Notes: generated by a model from the sequence alone, not told the origin. Shown: positions 1-9,958, counted from the stretch's first letter. The stretch is DNA of 39,448 nt from Ktedonobacteraceae bacterium (GCA_013695595.1 JACDAE010000078.1:1-39448); one strand, 5' to 3'. Program-made: numbers and translations.

Positions 1-2
1 CC

Positions 3-464
3 GAGGTACAGGCCCACGGGCGCACGCAAGGTGACGCCCCTACCCTGATGCCTGATGATGCACAGAGAGCAACCGAAGAACCCGTCGAAATAAACGATAG
101 CATAGAAACTATCGATGAGGCTGAAGATCCTGCTACAGAAATGATATACACCAGCGATGTACTCGAGTTTCCCTGGGAGCAAGAGGTTACTGAACCCTAT
201 GTAGAGGCTCCCATTGACTCCTACTTCTCCTCAGAGGATGCAACAACAGAGCAGAATATACCTGAATTTCCTGAACCAGATGCTCAAGACGTGCCATTTC
301 CAGCTGACTTTGCGCCAGAGAAAGAAACCGATACAACTAACGCAACTGAACAGACAGAAAATGCGTTACTCTATACAGAGAGACCGTCTACTACAAAAGT
401 ACCAAACCGCGCACGACCACGGACACGCAAAAAAAATACCCGGCCTTCCGTGGAAAGACGATAG
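3..464 (+). CDS. C-terminal fragment of an acidic low-complexity protein with a basic tail (5' end outside window)
   Basis: Frame is open from the window edge (no stop before the listed ATG at 48); composition rich in E/D/T/P, ends in RARPRTRKKNTRPSVERR. Confidence 0.5.
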   Translation, partial: EVQAHGRTQGDAPTLMPDDAQRATEEPVEINDSIETIDEAEDPATEMIYTSDVLEFPWEQEVTEPYVEAPIDSYFSSEDATTEQNIPEFPEPDAQDVPFPADFAPEKETDTTNATEQTENALLYTERPSTTKVPNRARPRTRKKNTRPSVERR

Positions 465-574
465 GTATAGGTTTTTCATTTTATCCCTGATTACCTTTTG
501 CGAATTATGCCTATATTGCACATCTTTTTTATTTCATCTATGATTACAACGATATTCATTCACGGAGAACATAC

Positions 575-1999
575 ATGACAATGAGCGATCAGCAGCCCTC
601 CGCCAATACTTTGAGAGATAATGCCAAGAACCCATCTGTTTTATCGGGACAAGTACCATCTAAAGCGGAAACTCAACAAAGAAGCGCCGCATTTATTACA
701 AAGCCTCCACAACGTCCGCAACGTCGCATGGGCATACGCCTTTTGTTGACGCTTCTCTTGCTCGCTATCATCGTTGCATTAGGAAGCTTCGTTGGGCAAC
801 GTATGTTAAGCGGTGCCCCTGCTATTGGTTCTTCCCCGCTAACGACCTTACCTCAACATGCTGGTGCTTTCGTGCAGCAGCCTCTTAATACTCACCAGAT
901 TGATAACCTCAGGAATCTCGTCTCCCGTATGAAATATAAGCAACTGGCAAGCCTTTATGTCTCGCGCATGTCACTCGACGAGGAACTGGGACAGCTCATT
1001 ATGGTTGAATACGGCGATACAACCTATTCAGATGACTTAAATACCATGGTCAATACTCTGCACGCTGGCGGCGTGATCATGTATGAATTCCAGATGTTAA
1101 CTGCCCCTCAAACACGCAGCGACATCGCCCAGATGCAGAAGAATGCGACGTTCCCTCTACTGGTCTCCACCGATGAAGAGGGAGGCATTGTCCACAGGTT
1201 AATAAATATCTACCCACCACGTCCCTCGGCCCTGTCGATCTATGATTCAGGGAGCCTCGATTACGCGGCACAGCAAGGGCATCTGGTTGCCCACGACCTG
1301 AAAGCTCTGGGCATCAATGTCAATCTAGCCCCCGATGTAGATGTGGCTTTAATACCGGATGCACCTGACCAGGTCACGCGTACATTTGGGTTCACCACAG
1401 ACTCAGTCATCAAATATGCCGGAGCTTACATGAAAGCCATGCAGGGGGATGGTGTACTGGCAACGATCAAGCATTATCCAGGCTTAGGGGATGCAAATAT
1501 CGATGCTCACTTCGGATTACCGGTCGTCAATCGTACGAAAGCGCAGATCTATGCCACAGAACTGGCACCTTTCAAGTACTTTATCCAATCGCCGAATAAA
1601 CTGGAGAACCCCGGCTTGATTATGCCAACAGATGTGCTGATGCCGGCTATCGATCCTACCTATCCCGCTGAACTCTCGCACATCTTTATGACCGATATTC
1701 TCCGTAAGCAACTGGGCTACGATGGGGTGGTATTGACCGATGCGCTTTACATGAAGGGTGTTGAGATCAATGGGCAGCAGATCGATATGGGGCAGGCCGG
1801 TGTGCTGGCTTTGAAAGCTGGCGATGATATGCTGCTTGGTCCGACCGGGACCGGCCAGATGCTTGACATGCTCAACGCCATCAAAGCAGCTTTACAAAAT
1901 GGGACACTTTCGAAGGCTCGTGTTGATGAAGCTGCCACGCGTATCATCGCTCTCAAGATGCAGAGCCACCTGATGCCAGCAGTAGCACCGCTCAACTAA
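575..1999 (+). CDS. Glycoside hydrolase family 3 (beta-N-acetylhexosaminidase/NagZ-like), N-terminal membrane anchor
   Basis: LLVSTDEEGG, KHYPGLGDANIDAHFGLP and GVVLTDALYMKG motifs typical of GH3 N-terminal domain; one hydrophobic segment LLLTLLLLAIIVALGSFVG. Confidence 0.88.
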   Translation: MTMSDQQPSANTLRDNAKNPSVLSGQVPSKAETQQRSAAFITKPPQRPQRRMGIRLLLTLLLLAIIVALGSFVGQRMLSGAPAIGSSPLTTLPQHAGAFVQQPLNTHQIDNLRNLVSRMKYKQLASLYVSRMSLDEELGQLIMVEYGDTTYSDDLNTMVNTLHAGGVIMYEFQMLTAPQTRSDIAQMQKNATFPLLVSTDEEGGIVHRLINIYPPRPSALSIYDSGSLDYAAQQGHLVAHDLKALGINVNLAPDVDVALIPDAPDQVTRTFGFTTDSVIKYAGAYMKAMQGDGVLATIKHYPGLGDANIDAHFGLPVVNRTKAQIYATELAPFKYFIQSPNKLENPGLIMPTDVLMPAIDPTYPAELSHIFMTDILRKQLGYDGVVLTDALYMKGVEINGQQIDMGQAGVLALKAGDDMLLGPTGTGQMLDMLNAIKAALQNGTLSKARVDEAATRIIALKMQSHLMPAVAPLN

Positions 2000-2022
2000 T
2001 AGGACTATGAAGATTATGATGA

Positions 2023-2052
2023 TAGGGGTCTGGACGCTCAATCAGACCCCTA
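2023..2052. terminator. Hairpin between convergent GH3 and hspR genes
   Basis: taggggtctg (2023-2032) / cagaccccta (2043-2052), 10-bp arms, 10-nt loop; overlaps the hspR stop codon. Confidence 0.5.
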
Positions 2053-2418
2053 CGCCGATCCACGTTGGAGGCGTTCAATAATTTCTTTTAAACGACGCAT
2101 TTCCGTTGCGTGTTGATCGCGGAGTTGCATCATTTCTTTTTCCAGGTCATCCTGCAACTGCTCCATACGATCCTTCATATGCAGGATGGCCTCGACACCG
2201 GCGAGGTTGACGCCCAGATCGCGCATTAAAGCACGAATATGGACAACCCGTTCGATATCACGATCCGAGTACAGGCGTGGGCTATGAGGACTATCACCCT
2301 TACGAGCAGGTGCAATCAATCCTAAGCGTTCGTAATGGCGCAGCGTCTGCTCATGCACCTCGGCCTTCTGTGCAGCCACGCTGATAATATACCATGCGCC
2401 ATCACTCTTCTCAGGCAT
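2050..2418 (-). CDS. hspR: MerR-family heat shock repressor HspR
   Basis: MerR HTH (EVHEQTLRHYERLGLIAP) plus SPRLYSDRDIERV; last gene after dnaJ. Start set at MPEKSDG because AAAGGAGAG lies just upstream; ORF track start is 2442. Confidence 0.88.
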   Translation of the reverse strand: MPEKSDGAWYIISVAAQKAEVHEQTLRHYERLGLIAPARKGDSPHSPRLYSDRDIERVVHIRALMRDLGVNLAGVEAILHMKDRMEQLQDDLEKEMMQLRDQHATEMRRLKEIIERLQRGSA

Positions 2419-2441
2419 GATACTACTCTCCTTTCGCCTCA

Positions 2442-3470
2442 TTACGGATGCACTTCCACACCTCGACTACGCGCCAATGTTTCGAATAGCGCACGCTCTT
2501 CTATCGAGAGCTGCATCGGTAAGACGACTTTGACACGGGCATAGAGGTTGCCAGCTCCCTCACCACGTAGACGGGGCATCCCCTTGCCAGCCAGGCGAAA
2601 TGTGCGGTTATTCTGTGTCTCCGCCGGTATAGTGAGCGCCATACGCCGTCCATCGGGTATCGGTACAGGCACCTCTCCACCAAGCATCGCCTTTACCAAT
2701 TCAACGTCAACATCTGCATAAAGGTCATCGCCCTTACGTTCAAACGCGGGGTCGAGCTTGACAGTGATAACAAGGTAGAGATCTCCACGTGGGCCACCAC
2801 CTATACCTGGTTGCCCCTCGCCTGCAACGCGGATCTTCGAGCCATTATCGACGCCAGCGGGAATCTTGACCTGAATACGCTTGTTGCGTGGGACCATGCC
2901 CTGGCCGCTACAGGTAGCGCATAGGCGACCATTCGTCTCACCAGTTCCCTGACAGGTGGGGCAGATCTCAGTCGATTGGATATTGAATGTACGAGAACCA
3001 CCGAGGTACGCTTCTTGCAGCGTAATCTCCACTGGTTGCTCAATATTATCGCCCGCACGTCTGCGCATATCACGGGTAGGGCCCCCGGTACTTCCTTTCC
3101 CACCATTTGCATTGTTACGCCCAAAAAGTGCCTCGAAAAAGTCTGAAAAACCGGGACCATTTGGATCAAACTCAAATGGGGTGCCACCACGACTGCCACT
3201 GTATTGATAGGTACGCCGGCTGCCGGCTGGGCTTGGACCAAACTGTTCCTGCCAGTTAGGACCGAGCGTATCATACTTTTTGCGCTTGTCAGCATCAGAA
3301 AGTACCTCGTATGCCTCATTAATTTCTTTGAACTTTTCCTCCGCTTTCTTGTCGCCGGGATTTACATCGGGGTGATACTTGCGAGCCAATTTACGAAAAG
3401 CCTTTTTGATCTCATCCGCGTTCGCTCCACGAGCAACGCCGAGAATTTTATAATAGTCTTTATAGTCCAT
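2442..3470 (-). CDS. dnaJ: DnaJ-family co-chaperone with reduced zinc-binding region
   Basis: J domain [36 protein letters not shown] with HPD; G/F-rich linker; only two CxxCxGxG motifs; CTD. Start chosen at [11 protein letters not shown] (ORF track start 3512). Confidence 0.93.
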   Translation of the reverse strand: MDYKDYYKILGVARGANADEIKKAFRKLARKYHPDVNPGDKKAEEKFKEINEAYEVLSDADKRKKYDTLGPNWQEQFGPSPAGSRRTYQYSGSRGGTPFEFDPNGPGFSDFFEALFGRNNANGGKGSTGGPTRDMRRRAGDNIEQPVEITLQEAYLGGSRTFNIQSTEICPTCQGTGETNGRLCATCSGQGMVPRNKRIQVKIPAGVDNGSKIRVAGEGQPGIGGGPRGDLYLVITVKLDPAFERKGDDLYADVDVELVKAMLGGEVPVPIPDGRRMALTIPAETQNNRTFRLAGKGMPRLRGEGAGNLYARVKVVLPMQLSIEERALFETLARSRGVEVHP

Positions 3471-3542
3471 ATCCCAGCCCTCTTCTTTACGAAAAGAATT
3501 ACCAGGACTCATGCTCCGTGTAGCAAGAGTCCTTCATGATGT

Positions 3543-4106
3543 CTACTTATTTCCCATACTCACCTTGACGCGGGCTGGTCGTAGCGTTTCATCACCAAGC
3601 GTATAGCCTTTACGGGCCTCTTCAATAATGGTCCCTTCAGGCTGATCACTATTTTCGACAGCCTCAATAGCTTCATGCAGATAAGGATTGAACGTCTCAC
3701 CAACAGTGGCGACTGCATTAACGCCTTCGCTCCGCATCACTTCGTTCATCTGCCAGTTAAACATGCGCAATGTCTGCTGCAACTGCTGCTTATCCATTGT
3801 CTCCTGGTACTGAAGTGCCCGTTCCACGTTATCTATCACATCTAGCAATTTATTAAAAATCGCCTTCTTCTGATGTTGAATCCGGTCCGCGATTAGACGT
3901 TCCTGCCGCTTGCGAATATTATCTACATCAGCACGCTCACGCAGATATTTATTCCAATTATCTGCCGCCTCTTGACGTGCCTTGTTCAGTTGCGCTTCTA
4001 AATCGGCTATCCTCTTTCCTTCGATAGAAGGGGGGGTATTGGGCTGCTCTCCCTGGTCCTTCGCCTGCTGTTCAGCTCCAGACATCTCTTGGGGCTCTTC
4101 CATCAC
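3543..4106 (-). CDS. grpE: Nucleotide exchange factor GrpE
   Basis: Coiled-coil N-term, DNIRKRQER, LLDVIDNVERAL, FNPYLHEAIEAVE...KGYTLGDETLRPARVKVS; GTG (4106) or ATG (4103) start. Confidence 0.93.
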   Translation of the reverse strand: MMEEPQEMSGAEQQAKDQGEQPNTPPSIEGKRIADLEAQLNKARQEAADNWNKYLRERADVDNIRKRQERLIADRIQHQKKAIFNKLLDVIDNVERALQYQETMDKQQLQQTLRMFNWQMNEVMRSEGVNAVATVGETFNPYLHEAIEAVENSDQPEGTIIEEARKGYTLGDETLRPARVKVSMGNK

Positions 4107-4179
4107 GACACTATTCTCCTTTATATGGCATTATCTAATAAGCATAAGGATGCTTCAAAGTAAGCTTTATTAATGCTAC

Positions 4180-4209
4180 ATTATAAACTTTGAGTCACTT
4201 GTTGTCAAG
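4180..4209 (-). promoter_or_regulatory. Sigma-A-type promoter of grpE-dnaJ-hspR overlapped by HAIR-like HspR operator
   Basis: Minus strand TTGACA-N17-TATAAT; plus strand 4189-4209 TTTGAGT-N7-TGTCAAG versus HAIR consensus CTTGAGT-N7-ACTCAAG. Confidence 0.75.
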
Positions 4210-4286
4210 ATTTTAGAAGATGGCATTATTGGGGCAGAGATACATCAATATATTCCGCGCTTGTTTACGTTATATGACTCTCCCTT

Positions 4287-5120
4287 CTACCAATCTTCCA
4301 TGCCGTCCATCGTTTCCTGTCCAGCATCACCCCACCTCTCCCCACGCTCCAGCATAATCGGTCCTAATAACTCGCTCTGACGAACATTGATGCGTTGCCA
4401 TTTCCAGAGTTCAAGCACAGCTAAGAAGGTGACGATAATGACAAGGCGCGAACGCTCGTTTGCAACAACTTCGGTCAAAGGAAGCTCTGGTTGTTCGTGT
4501 AGATGAGTCATAATCTCTTCAATACGGTCACTGACGCGCACACGAGCAACGGGCATCAAGCTCGTATCATTTTCCTCGTCGCGGGCCTGTAGTTCGAGCA
4601 AGCGTTGAAAGGCACGCGATAGGGATTGCACTTCCATATTCACAAGCGTGGGAGGGGTCCAGGTAAGCTGCGCTTCGATCCCCGCCAGCAGGCCTGAACG
4701 ACCGTGCGTCTGCATACCAGCTTCCTCACGCTGGCGCAGGATGGTTGCAATCTCCTTCGCCATCTTATATTCGACGAGGTGGTGCTGCAACTCTTCAGCC
4801 ATGGTTACAGCGTTCTCTCCCTCTTCATTCGCCTCTTCTTTGTTATTTTGCGGCAACAGGCTTTGCGATTTGATGAAAAGAAGCCGGGCGGCGATAGAGA
4901 CAAAGGCTGCCATATTTGCAAGAGGTAACTTCTCAGCCTCCCACTGATGAAGGTATGCCAGATACTGATCGGTCACAGCTACAAGTGAGATGGTCGTAAT
5001 CTCCATCTGTCGCTTCTCAATCAGGTGGAGCAACAAGTCAAGGGGTCCTTCAAAAATAGGAAGATGCACAACATAACGCGCCTGTTCACGCGCGGAAAGC
5101 TCTTCGGCCTGTTCTAACAT
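4287..5120 (-). CDS. scpA: Segregation and condensation protein A
   Basis: VHLPIFEGPLDLLLHLIEKRQMEITTISLVAVTDQYLAYL is the ScpA N-terminal signature; C-terminal winged-helix region. Confidence 0.93.
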   Translation of the reverse strand: MLEQAEELSAREQARYVVHLPIFEGPLDLLLHLIEKRQMEITTISLVAVTDQYLAYLHQWEAEKLPLANMAAFVSIAARLLFIKSQSLLPQNNKEEANEEGENAVTMAEELQHHLVEYKMAKEIATILRQREEAGMQTHGRSGLLAGIEAQLTWTPPTLVNMEVQSLSRAFQRLLELQARDEENDTSLMPVARVRVSDRIEEIMTHLHEQPELPLTEVVANERSRLVIIVTFLAVLELWKWQRINVRQSELLGPIMLERGERWGDAGQETMDGMEDW

Positions 5121-5122
5121 AC

Positions 5123-5674
5123 CTACGATACCTCGTCAACTTCATGTAACAGAGCCGCAGGACCATCGGGCTGATGATGCGTACGGATATAGAGGACAGC
5201 ACGTTCTGAAAGCCCTGCTGAAGCAGCGAAATCTGCTCCCACATCGGCATGCCACCATGCATAACTCAAAGCACGCCGCCAGCCTGGAATACGCTGGCTT
5301 TCAAACATAGATGGGGATATTACAAGGCGAGCAAGCAAGCGTGGTGCAAAATGCTTGCCCAGGACAATTGCCGGGCGCGTCCAGAAAGGAACACGTCCCT
5401 GTGCCTTGCCAACATCATGCAACAATGCGGCGGCTAATAGATCATTCTCTTTACAACCACATTGCTGCAAACCACGACACACACGTAGACTATGTTGCTG
5501 ATCAGCATCAGACATGGTCTGAAAAAGTGACAATGCCGAAGATGGCAACCAGCGCTCCACCTCCACAATATCTTCAAGGGAAAGCGCTGTTGTAAAGCCC
5601 AGTTGCTGACGTACCTGTGTCAGGCGATACCGTATTATATAAAAAAGGGTGTGCCTCTGTATACTTCTATGCAA
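5123..5674 (-). CDS. HD-domain phosphohydrolase-like protein
   Basis: AAALLHDVGKAQGR (HD motif) and later RTHHQP; directly upstream of scpA. Confidence 0.75.
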   Translation of the reverse strand: MHRSIQRHTLFYIIRYRLTQVRQQLGFTTALSLEDIVEVERWLPSSALSLFQTMSDADQQHSLRVCRGLQQCGCKENDLLAAALLHDVGKAQGRVPFWTRPAIVLGKHFAPRLLARLVISPSMFESQRIPGWRRALSYAWWHADVGADFAASAGLSERAVLYIRTHHQPDGPAALLHEVDEVS

Positions 5675-5689
5675 GATCGCTTGTATCCA

Positions 5690-6412
5690 TTAGATCTTAT
5701 AAAGAGAACCAATATCGACCGGTATATTTCCAACCACAAGAGAGATCAGATCCATCGCACCAAGCCAGATGTAGTAGGACAGATGAAACAAGGGAAAATC
5801 TCCAAGTCCCGCCAGGCCCGCCAGAAAGGGCACCAGAAAGAACAAAGCAAGAATCGCAAACTGACCATAAGGCGCGGATTTCGCAAATTGAACCGCCTGC
5901 TTACTTGGAAGGAGCGTGTACACAATCTGATATCCATCGAGGGGATAGAGTGGGATCAGGTTGAAGAGTGCGATACTGATATTCACGCATGCAAAAACGA
6001 TGAGTAACTGGAGTACACGCACAATAAAAGCATTTCCCAGCAGGTAGGGCGCTGCAAAATGCGCGATCAGCGCGGTAAGCAATCCAATAATCAGGCTAAA
6101 GACAGGGCCAGCCCATGCCACCACAAATACACCTGCATTGGGTCCAATGCGCATCTTCCAGGGATCGGGTTTCACCGGTTTACCCCAACCCAGTCCCATT
6201 GCCGGGGCAGAGACGACTTGAAAGGCCAGAACCACGCACATAAGCATACCCACAGGGTCGATATGTGCAGGTAAACTGAGTGTCTGTCGCCCTTCAGCAC
6301 GCGGCGTTGTATCACCAAGCCAGCCAGCCATCAATGTATGACCCAACTCGTGTAGTATAATTGCCACGAGAAATGAGCCAATAATCATCAATGCCAGCAA
6401 AACATTTATCAT
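5690..6412 (-). CDS. Site-2 protease family (M50) membrane metalloprotease
   Basis: IILHELGHTLMAGWLGD (HExxH) and NLIPLYPLDGYQ (NPDG-like) motifs, multiple TM segments. Confidence 0.9.
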   Translation of the reverse strand: MINVLLALMIIGSFLVAIILHELGHTLMAGWLGDTTPRAEGRQTLSLPAHIDPVGMLMCVVLAFQVVSAPAMGLGWGKPVKPDPWKMRIGPNAGVFVVAWAGPVFSLIIGLLTALIAHFAAPYLLGNAFIVRVLQLLIVFACVNISIALFNLIPLYPLDGYQIVYTLLPSKQAVQFAKSAPYGQFAILALFFLVPFLAGLAGLGDFPLFHLSYYIWLGAMDLISLVVGNIPVDIGSLYKI

Positions 6413-6421
6413 TGCTTGTCC

Positions 6422-7330
6422 TCACTTTATGTTTTTGAAAAGATCTATTTCCATTCCCTCATATGCAGAACGTGTGCATGCAAAACGCTCCCGCGCTGTC
6501 TTCTCCATAGCGTCCAGTTGGCTATCATTATAGGTCGGTTCATGATGAAATAGGATCAACTCTTTCACATGAGCTGCCTGAGCTGCCTCTACAGCCATCT
6601 CCACAGTGCTATGCCCAAAGCCATGCTTGCCTTGCCGATAGTCGTCCACCGTATATTGTGCATCGTGAATTAACAGGTCCGCTCCCTCTATAAAGGCCAG
6701 AAACTCTGGCTCACAGCCGTTGTGCCATTCTACATCGGTTGCATACACGACACGCCGACCAGCATATTCTACACTATAGATAACCGCTCCATTGAGAGGA
6801 TGACTGTGCGTAAATTTTGCCATGACACATACCTCTTCTTCGCTCTCTCGCTTCTCATTTCGCGTCCCATCTAGCAACGGCTCGCCGCTATCTGGATGCC
6901 ACATCACACAGAGATCATCAGTTACAGTATGAAACGTACGTCGTGAAGGTAATTTACGCATGTCTACTGGGAAATACGGTGGAGACATCATTGGGGTTAC
7001 GATCTGCTCAATATTCTGACCTGCGAGTTGAGGGCCGAAAAGATGAATATTGGTACGAGCATCGAAGAGGGGTGAAAAAAAAGGGAAGCCAACCAGGTGA
7101 TCTGCATGAGCGTGTGTAAAAAACAATGCGATATGCGCCGTTCCGTTCATACCCCGTAGAAGCTCGTCACCCAGGCGAATGATACCGCTACCAGCGTCAA
7201 AAATGAGCGTATGTGTACCTGCCTGAACTTCGACACACGAGGTATTTCCCCCATGTCGAAGCGTGTGTGGTCCTGGCGTGGGATAACTTCCTCGTACACC
7301 CCAAAAACGAACCAGAAAACGCTGTGCCAT
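6422..7330 (-). CDS. MBL-fold metallo-hydrolase
   Basis: FWGVRGSYPTPGPHTLRHGGNTSCVEV, FFTHAHADHLVGFPFF (HxHxDH), YATDVEWHNG, LIHDAQYTVDDY. Confidence 0.9.
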   Translation of the reverse strand: MAQRFLVRFWGVRGSYPTPGPHTLRHGGNTSCVEVQAGTHTLIFDAGSGIIRLGDELLRGMNGTAHIALFFTHAHADHLVGFPFFSPLFDARTNIHLFGPQLAGQNIEQIVTPMMSPPYFPVDMRKLPSRRTFHTVTDDLCVMWHPDSGEPLLDGTRNEKRESEEEVCVMAKFTHSHPLNGAVIYSVEYAGRRVVYATDVEWHNGCEPEFLAFIEGADLLIHDAQYTVDDYRQGKHGFGHSTVEMAVEAAQAAHVKELILFHHEPTYNDSQLDAMEKTARERFACTRSAYEGMEIDLFKNIK

Positions 7331-7419
7331 ATTCTTTTGCTCCTACGGCAATATCAGTGAAGAGATTAAGCCCTCCTATTATAACTTGCAATGGAAGCAT
7401 TGAAAAGGTTTCTTCCACC

Positions 7420-8202
7420 TTATACATCTTCATCCAGCAATAATCCATGTCTCAAGGCAAAAATGGCGACCTGGGTACGATCACGCAGGTGGAGTTTCTG
7501 AAAAATCGTGGAGAGATAGTTCTTTACCGTTTTCTCAGAATAGGACAGCTTCTCTGAGATCTCCTTGTTACTCATACCCATCGCGACATAACGCACAATC
7601 TCCACTTCCTTTGGCTGCAATGTCTCGATAGTCTGACGTCCCGTGGCACCTTCAGATAAACGACGATACTCTTTGATGATCATATCCGTCATTTCCGGTG
7701 CTACAAATACGCTACCTGCACGCACCATCCTGATTGCTTCCGCAACTTCACGAGCCGATGTCGTCTTCAAAAGATACCCTCTAGCACCACTCTTCACCGC
7801 CTGCAAGACCAGCTGATTCTGCTGCTGCATACTTAATATAATCACGGCTATTTCAGGAAACTCCTGCATAACCTGCCGGGTTACCGCGATGCCATCCATA
7901 CCAGGCATATGGACATCCATCAGCACCACATCCGGACGTAAATGGCGTATCTTTTGTAGCGCTTCTACGCCATCAACGGCTTCTCCGACAACGCGAATAT
8001 CTTTTTCTAAGGAAAATAGTTGACGTAATCCTTCGCGCATCAACAGATGATCATCCACAAGTAATACACTGACCACATCGGTATGCTTCGTATCTTCTAT
8101 GCGCTTATCAAAGTTCGCAACCGTATGTGCATCCTCACTTGTGGTAGGAGAGAAAAAACCTGCCGTCGTGTACTTTCTATCATCTACATTGGGGTGGCTC
8201 AC
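7420..8202 (-). CDS. NarL/FixJ-type response regulator (REC + LuxR HTH), no adjacent histidine kinase
   Basis: VLLVDDHLLMREGLRQLF, DVVLMDVHMPGMDG, LQPKEVEIVRYVAMGMSNKEISEKLSYSEKTVKNYLSTIFQKL; GTG start at 8202 preferred (GGAGGG upstream) over TTG 8217. Confidence 0.93.
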   Translation of the reverse strand: MSHPNVDDRKYTTAGFFSPTTSEDAHTVANFDKRIEDTKHTDVVSVLLVDDHLLMREGLRQLFSLEKDIRVVGEAVDGVEALQKIRHLRPDVVLMDVHMPGMDGIAVTRQVMQEFPEIAVIILSMQQQNQLVLQAVKSGARGYLLKTTSAREVAEAIRMVRAGSVFVAPEMTDMIIKEYRRLSEGATGRQTIETLQPKEVEIVRYVAMGMSNKEISEKLSYSEKTVKNYLSTIFQKLHLRDRTQVAIFALRHGLLLDEDV

Positions 8203-8310
8203 AAGGAATCCCTCCAATCCTCATTGGGTTTTATGCTTCTTCGTGCACTGATATATCCGCTCGTTTGCTCTCTCTTTAGTATAGCAAGCGCACAATGGAA
8301 TACATCTTCC

Positions 8311-8805
8311 CTACACGTTATGTTCTTGAAACCGTGCTTTGATGCTGGAAAGTTGGCGGGCATGTTGCTGATCATGTTGAGGAAGGACATTCACAAATTG
8401 GTAAAATTTTATTGGTCCCCAGGCAGAATGCTGCGCTGGTCGCATCCAGGACTCCGCAGGAAGTGCGGAAAGATAGGCGAAAATCGCTTCACGTCGGGCC
8501 GCCATTCCAGCCAGGACAGATTCTAAAGAGACTGGTAGCTCTGCCTTGCGCGTCAATTGTGGAACTATTACACCCGTATCGGTAAGCAAAGGGTTATCTT
8601 CATTTTGTATCTGCTGCATCTGCTCCATTGCCACGCCATCGGCAATATAAAGATGATGAGCCAGTTGCAAAGGGGACCACTCTTCATCGGTAAACTGCTT
8701 CATTAGCTCTTCGTTGCTAAATTTTGCAAGCTGGCTCATGAATTCGATACGCGCCGATACGAGTTTGACGCGCACTTTTTCAAACGGATTTTCAACGATC
8801 GTCAT
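8311..8805 (-). CDS. DinB-like superfamily protein
   Basis: EEWSPLQLAHHLYIADG and later HDQQHARQLSSIKA metal-ligand pattern; start at MTIVENPFEKV supported by gggagag RBS; ORF-track start 8865 lies inside a direct repeat. Confidence 0.75.
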   Translation of the reverse strand: MTIVENPFEKVRVKLVSARIEFMSQLAKFSNEELMKQFTDEEWSPLQLAHHLYIADGVAMEQMQQIQNEDNPLLTDTGVIVPQLTRKAELPVSLESVLAGMAARREAIFAYLSALPAESWMRPAQHSAWGPIKFYQFVNVLPQHDQQHARQLSSIKARFQEHNV

Positions 8806-8818
8806 TGTATCTCTCCCA

Positions 8819-8920
8819 TACCCACACGGGATTATAAATGGCACCCCTACACCAGGTAAAACCATTTATTGCGTACCCACACGGGATTATAAATGGCACC
8901 CCTACACCAGGTAAAACCAT
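8819..8920. repeat. Tandem direct duplication, 47 bp identical, 55-bp period
   Basis: tacccacacgggattataaatggcacccctacaccaggtaaaaccat at 8819-8865 and 8874-8920. Confidence 0.97.
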
Positions 8921-8941
8921 GCGATGAATATCGACAGAGCG

Positions 8942-9958
8942 TTACTCTTCTCGTTTTACTAGCCGACCATAAAGACTATCCAACTCATCCTGACTGTTAA
9001 AATGCAGAACGAGGGTTCCTTTCCCCTTTGGATTGCATTTCAAGTCCACTTTTACCATTAGAGCATCGCGAAAATGTGTCTCCAGTTCTGTCAACTCAGG
9101 TGCACGTTTTGGTGAAGCCGTGACTTGCTGTACTGCCATTTCGATGTCCTGTGACGCCTTGATCCTGGATGCCAGCTCTTCTGCCTGCCGCACATTGAGA
9201 TGCAATGTCACAACCTGATTCATCGCGGTTATCTGGTCCTCTTCCCGCGCAATCCCAACCAGGGCACGAGCATGACCCTCACTAAAATTTTCTGGTTGAT
9301 TGATCAGTGCATCACGGACTTTAGGGGCCAGTTGCAACAGGCGCAATGAATTGGTCACAGTAGTACGATCTTTTCCAACCTGTTTTGCCACCATCTCTTG
9401 CGTCAGGCCAAACTCCTGAATCAATGACTGGTATGCCAGTGCCTCTTCAATAGGGTTCAAGTCGGCGCGTTGAATATTCTCGATCAAGGCCATCTCAAGC
9501 ATCTGTTGAGGCGTCACATCTTTGATTACCACAGGCACTTTCGCCAGACCAGCCAGGCGAGCCGCCCGCCAGCGACGCTCACCTGCGATTATCTGATATT
9601 GAGCGGTGTGAGATACTTCCTCTTTCCCTGCATTGTAAGGCTGCGGCTCTTCTGCCAGCCATGAGGAACCAACGCTCTTCCCGGTATCTACTGGAGCACT
9701 ATTCAAACGCGTCACAATTATAGGCTGAATAAGGCCATGTTCTTTAATGGACGCACTGAGTTCTAGCAATTTGGGATCATCCTCACGAAATACTCTACGT
9801 GGTTGACGTGGATTGGGAATGATGCTCTCAAGTACCACCTCAGGCATTGCCTCCTTCAATTCAGTGGAAGCAGTTTGTGTCTGTGCAGCGAGCGTCTCAG
9901 AAGCACCAGAGAAAAGAGCATCCAGGCCACGTCCAAGGCCGGATTTTTGCTTAGCCAC
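8942..9958 (-). CDS. parB: Chromosome partitioning protein ParB
   Basis: [67 protein letters not shown]. Confidence 0.96.
   Translation of the reverse strand: MAKQKSGLGRGLDALFSGASETLAAQTQTASTELKEAMPEVVLESIIPNPRQPRRVFREDDPKLLELSASIKEHGLIQPIIVTRLNSAPVDTGKSVGSSWLAEEPQPYNAGKEEVSHTAQYQIIAGERRWRAARLAGLAKVPVVIKDVTPQQMLEMALIENIQRADLNPIEEALAYQSLIQEFGLTQEMVAKQVGKDRTTVTNSLRLLQLAPKVRDALINQPENFSEGHARALVGIAREEDQITAMNQVVTLHLNVRQAEELASRIKASQDIEMAVQQVTASPKRAPELTELETHFRDALMVKVDLKCNPKGKGTLVLHFNSQDELDSLYGRLVKREE

Noticed and set aside
2801-3319. 172-aa antisense/alternate-frame ORF inside dnaJ
   Set aside because: Fully within a confident dnaJ gene, with no homology features; typical spurious ORF.
5603-6007. 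134-aa plus-strand ORF antisense to the M50 protease gene
   Set aside because: The opposite strand carries HExxH and NPDG-like motifs; the plus frame has no recognisable family.
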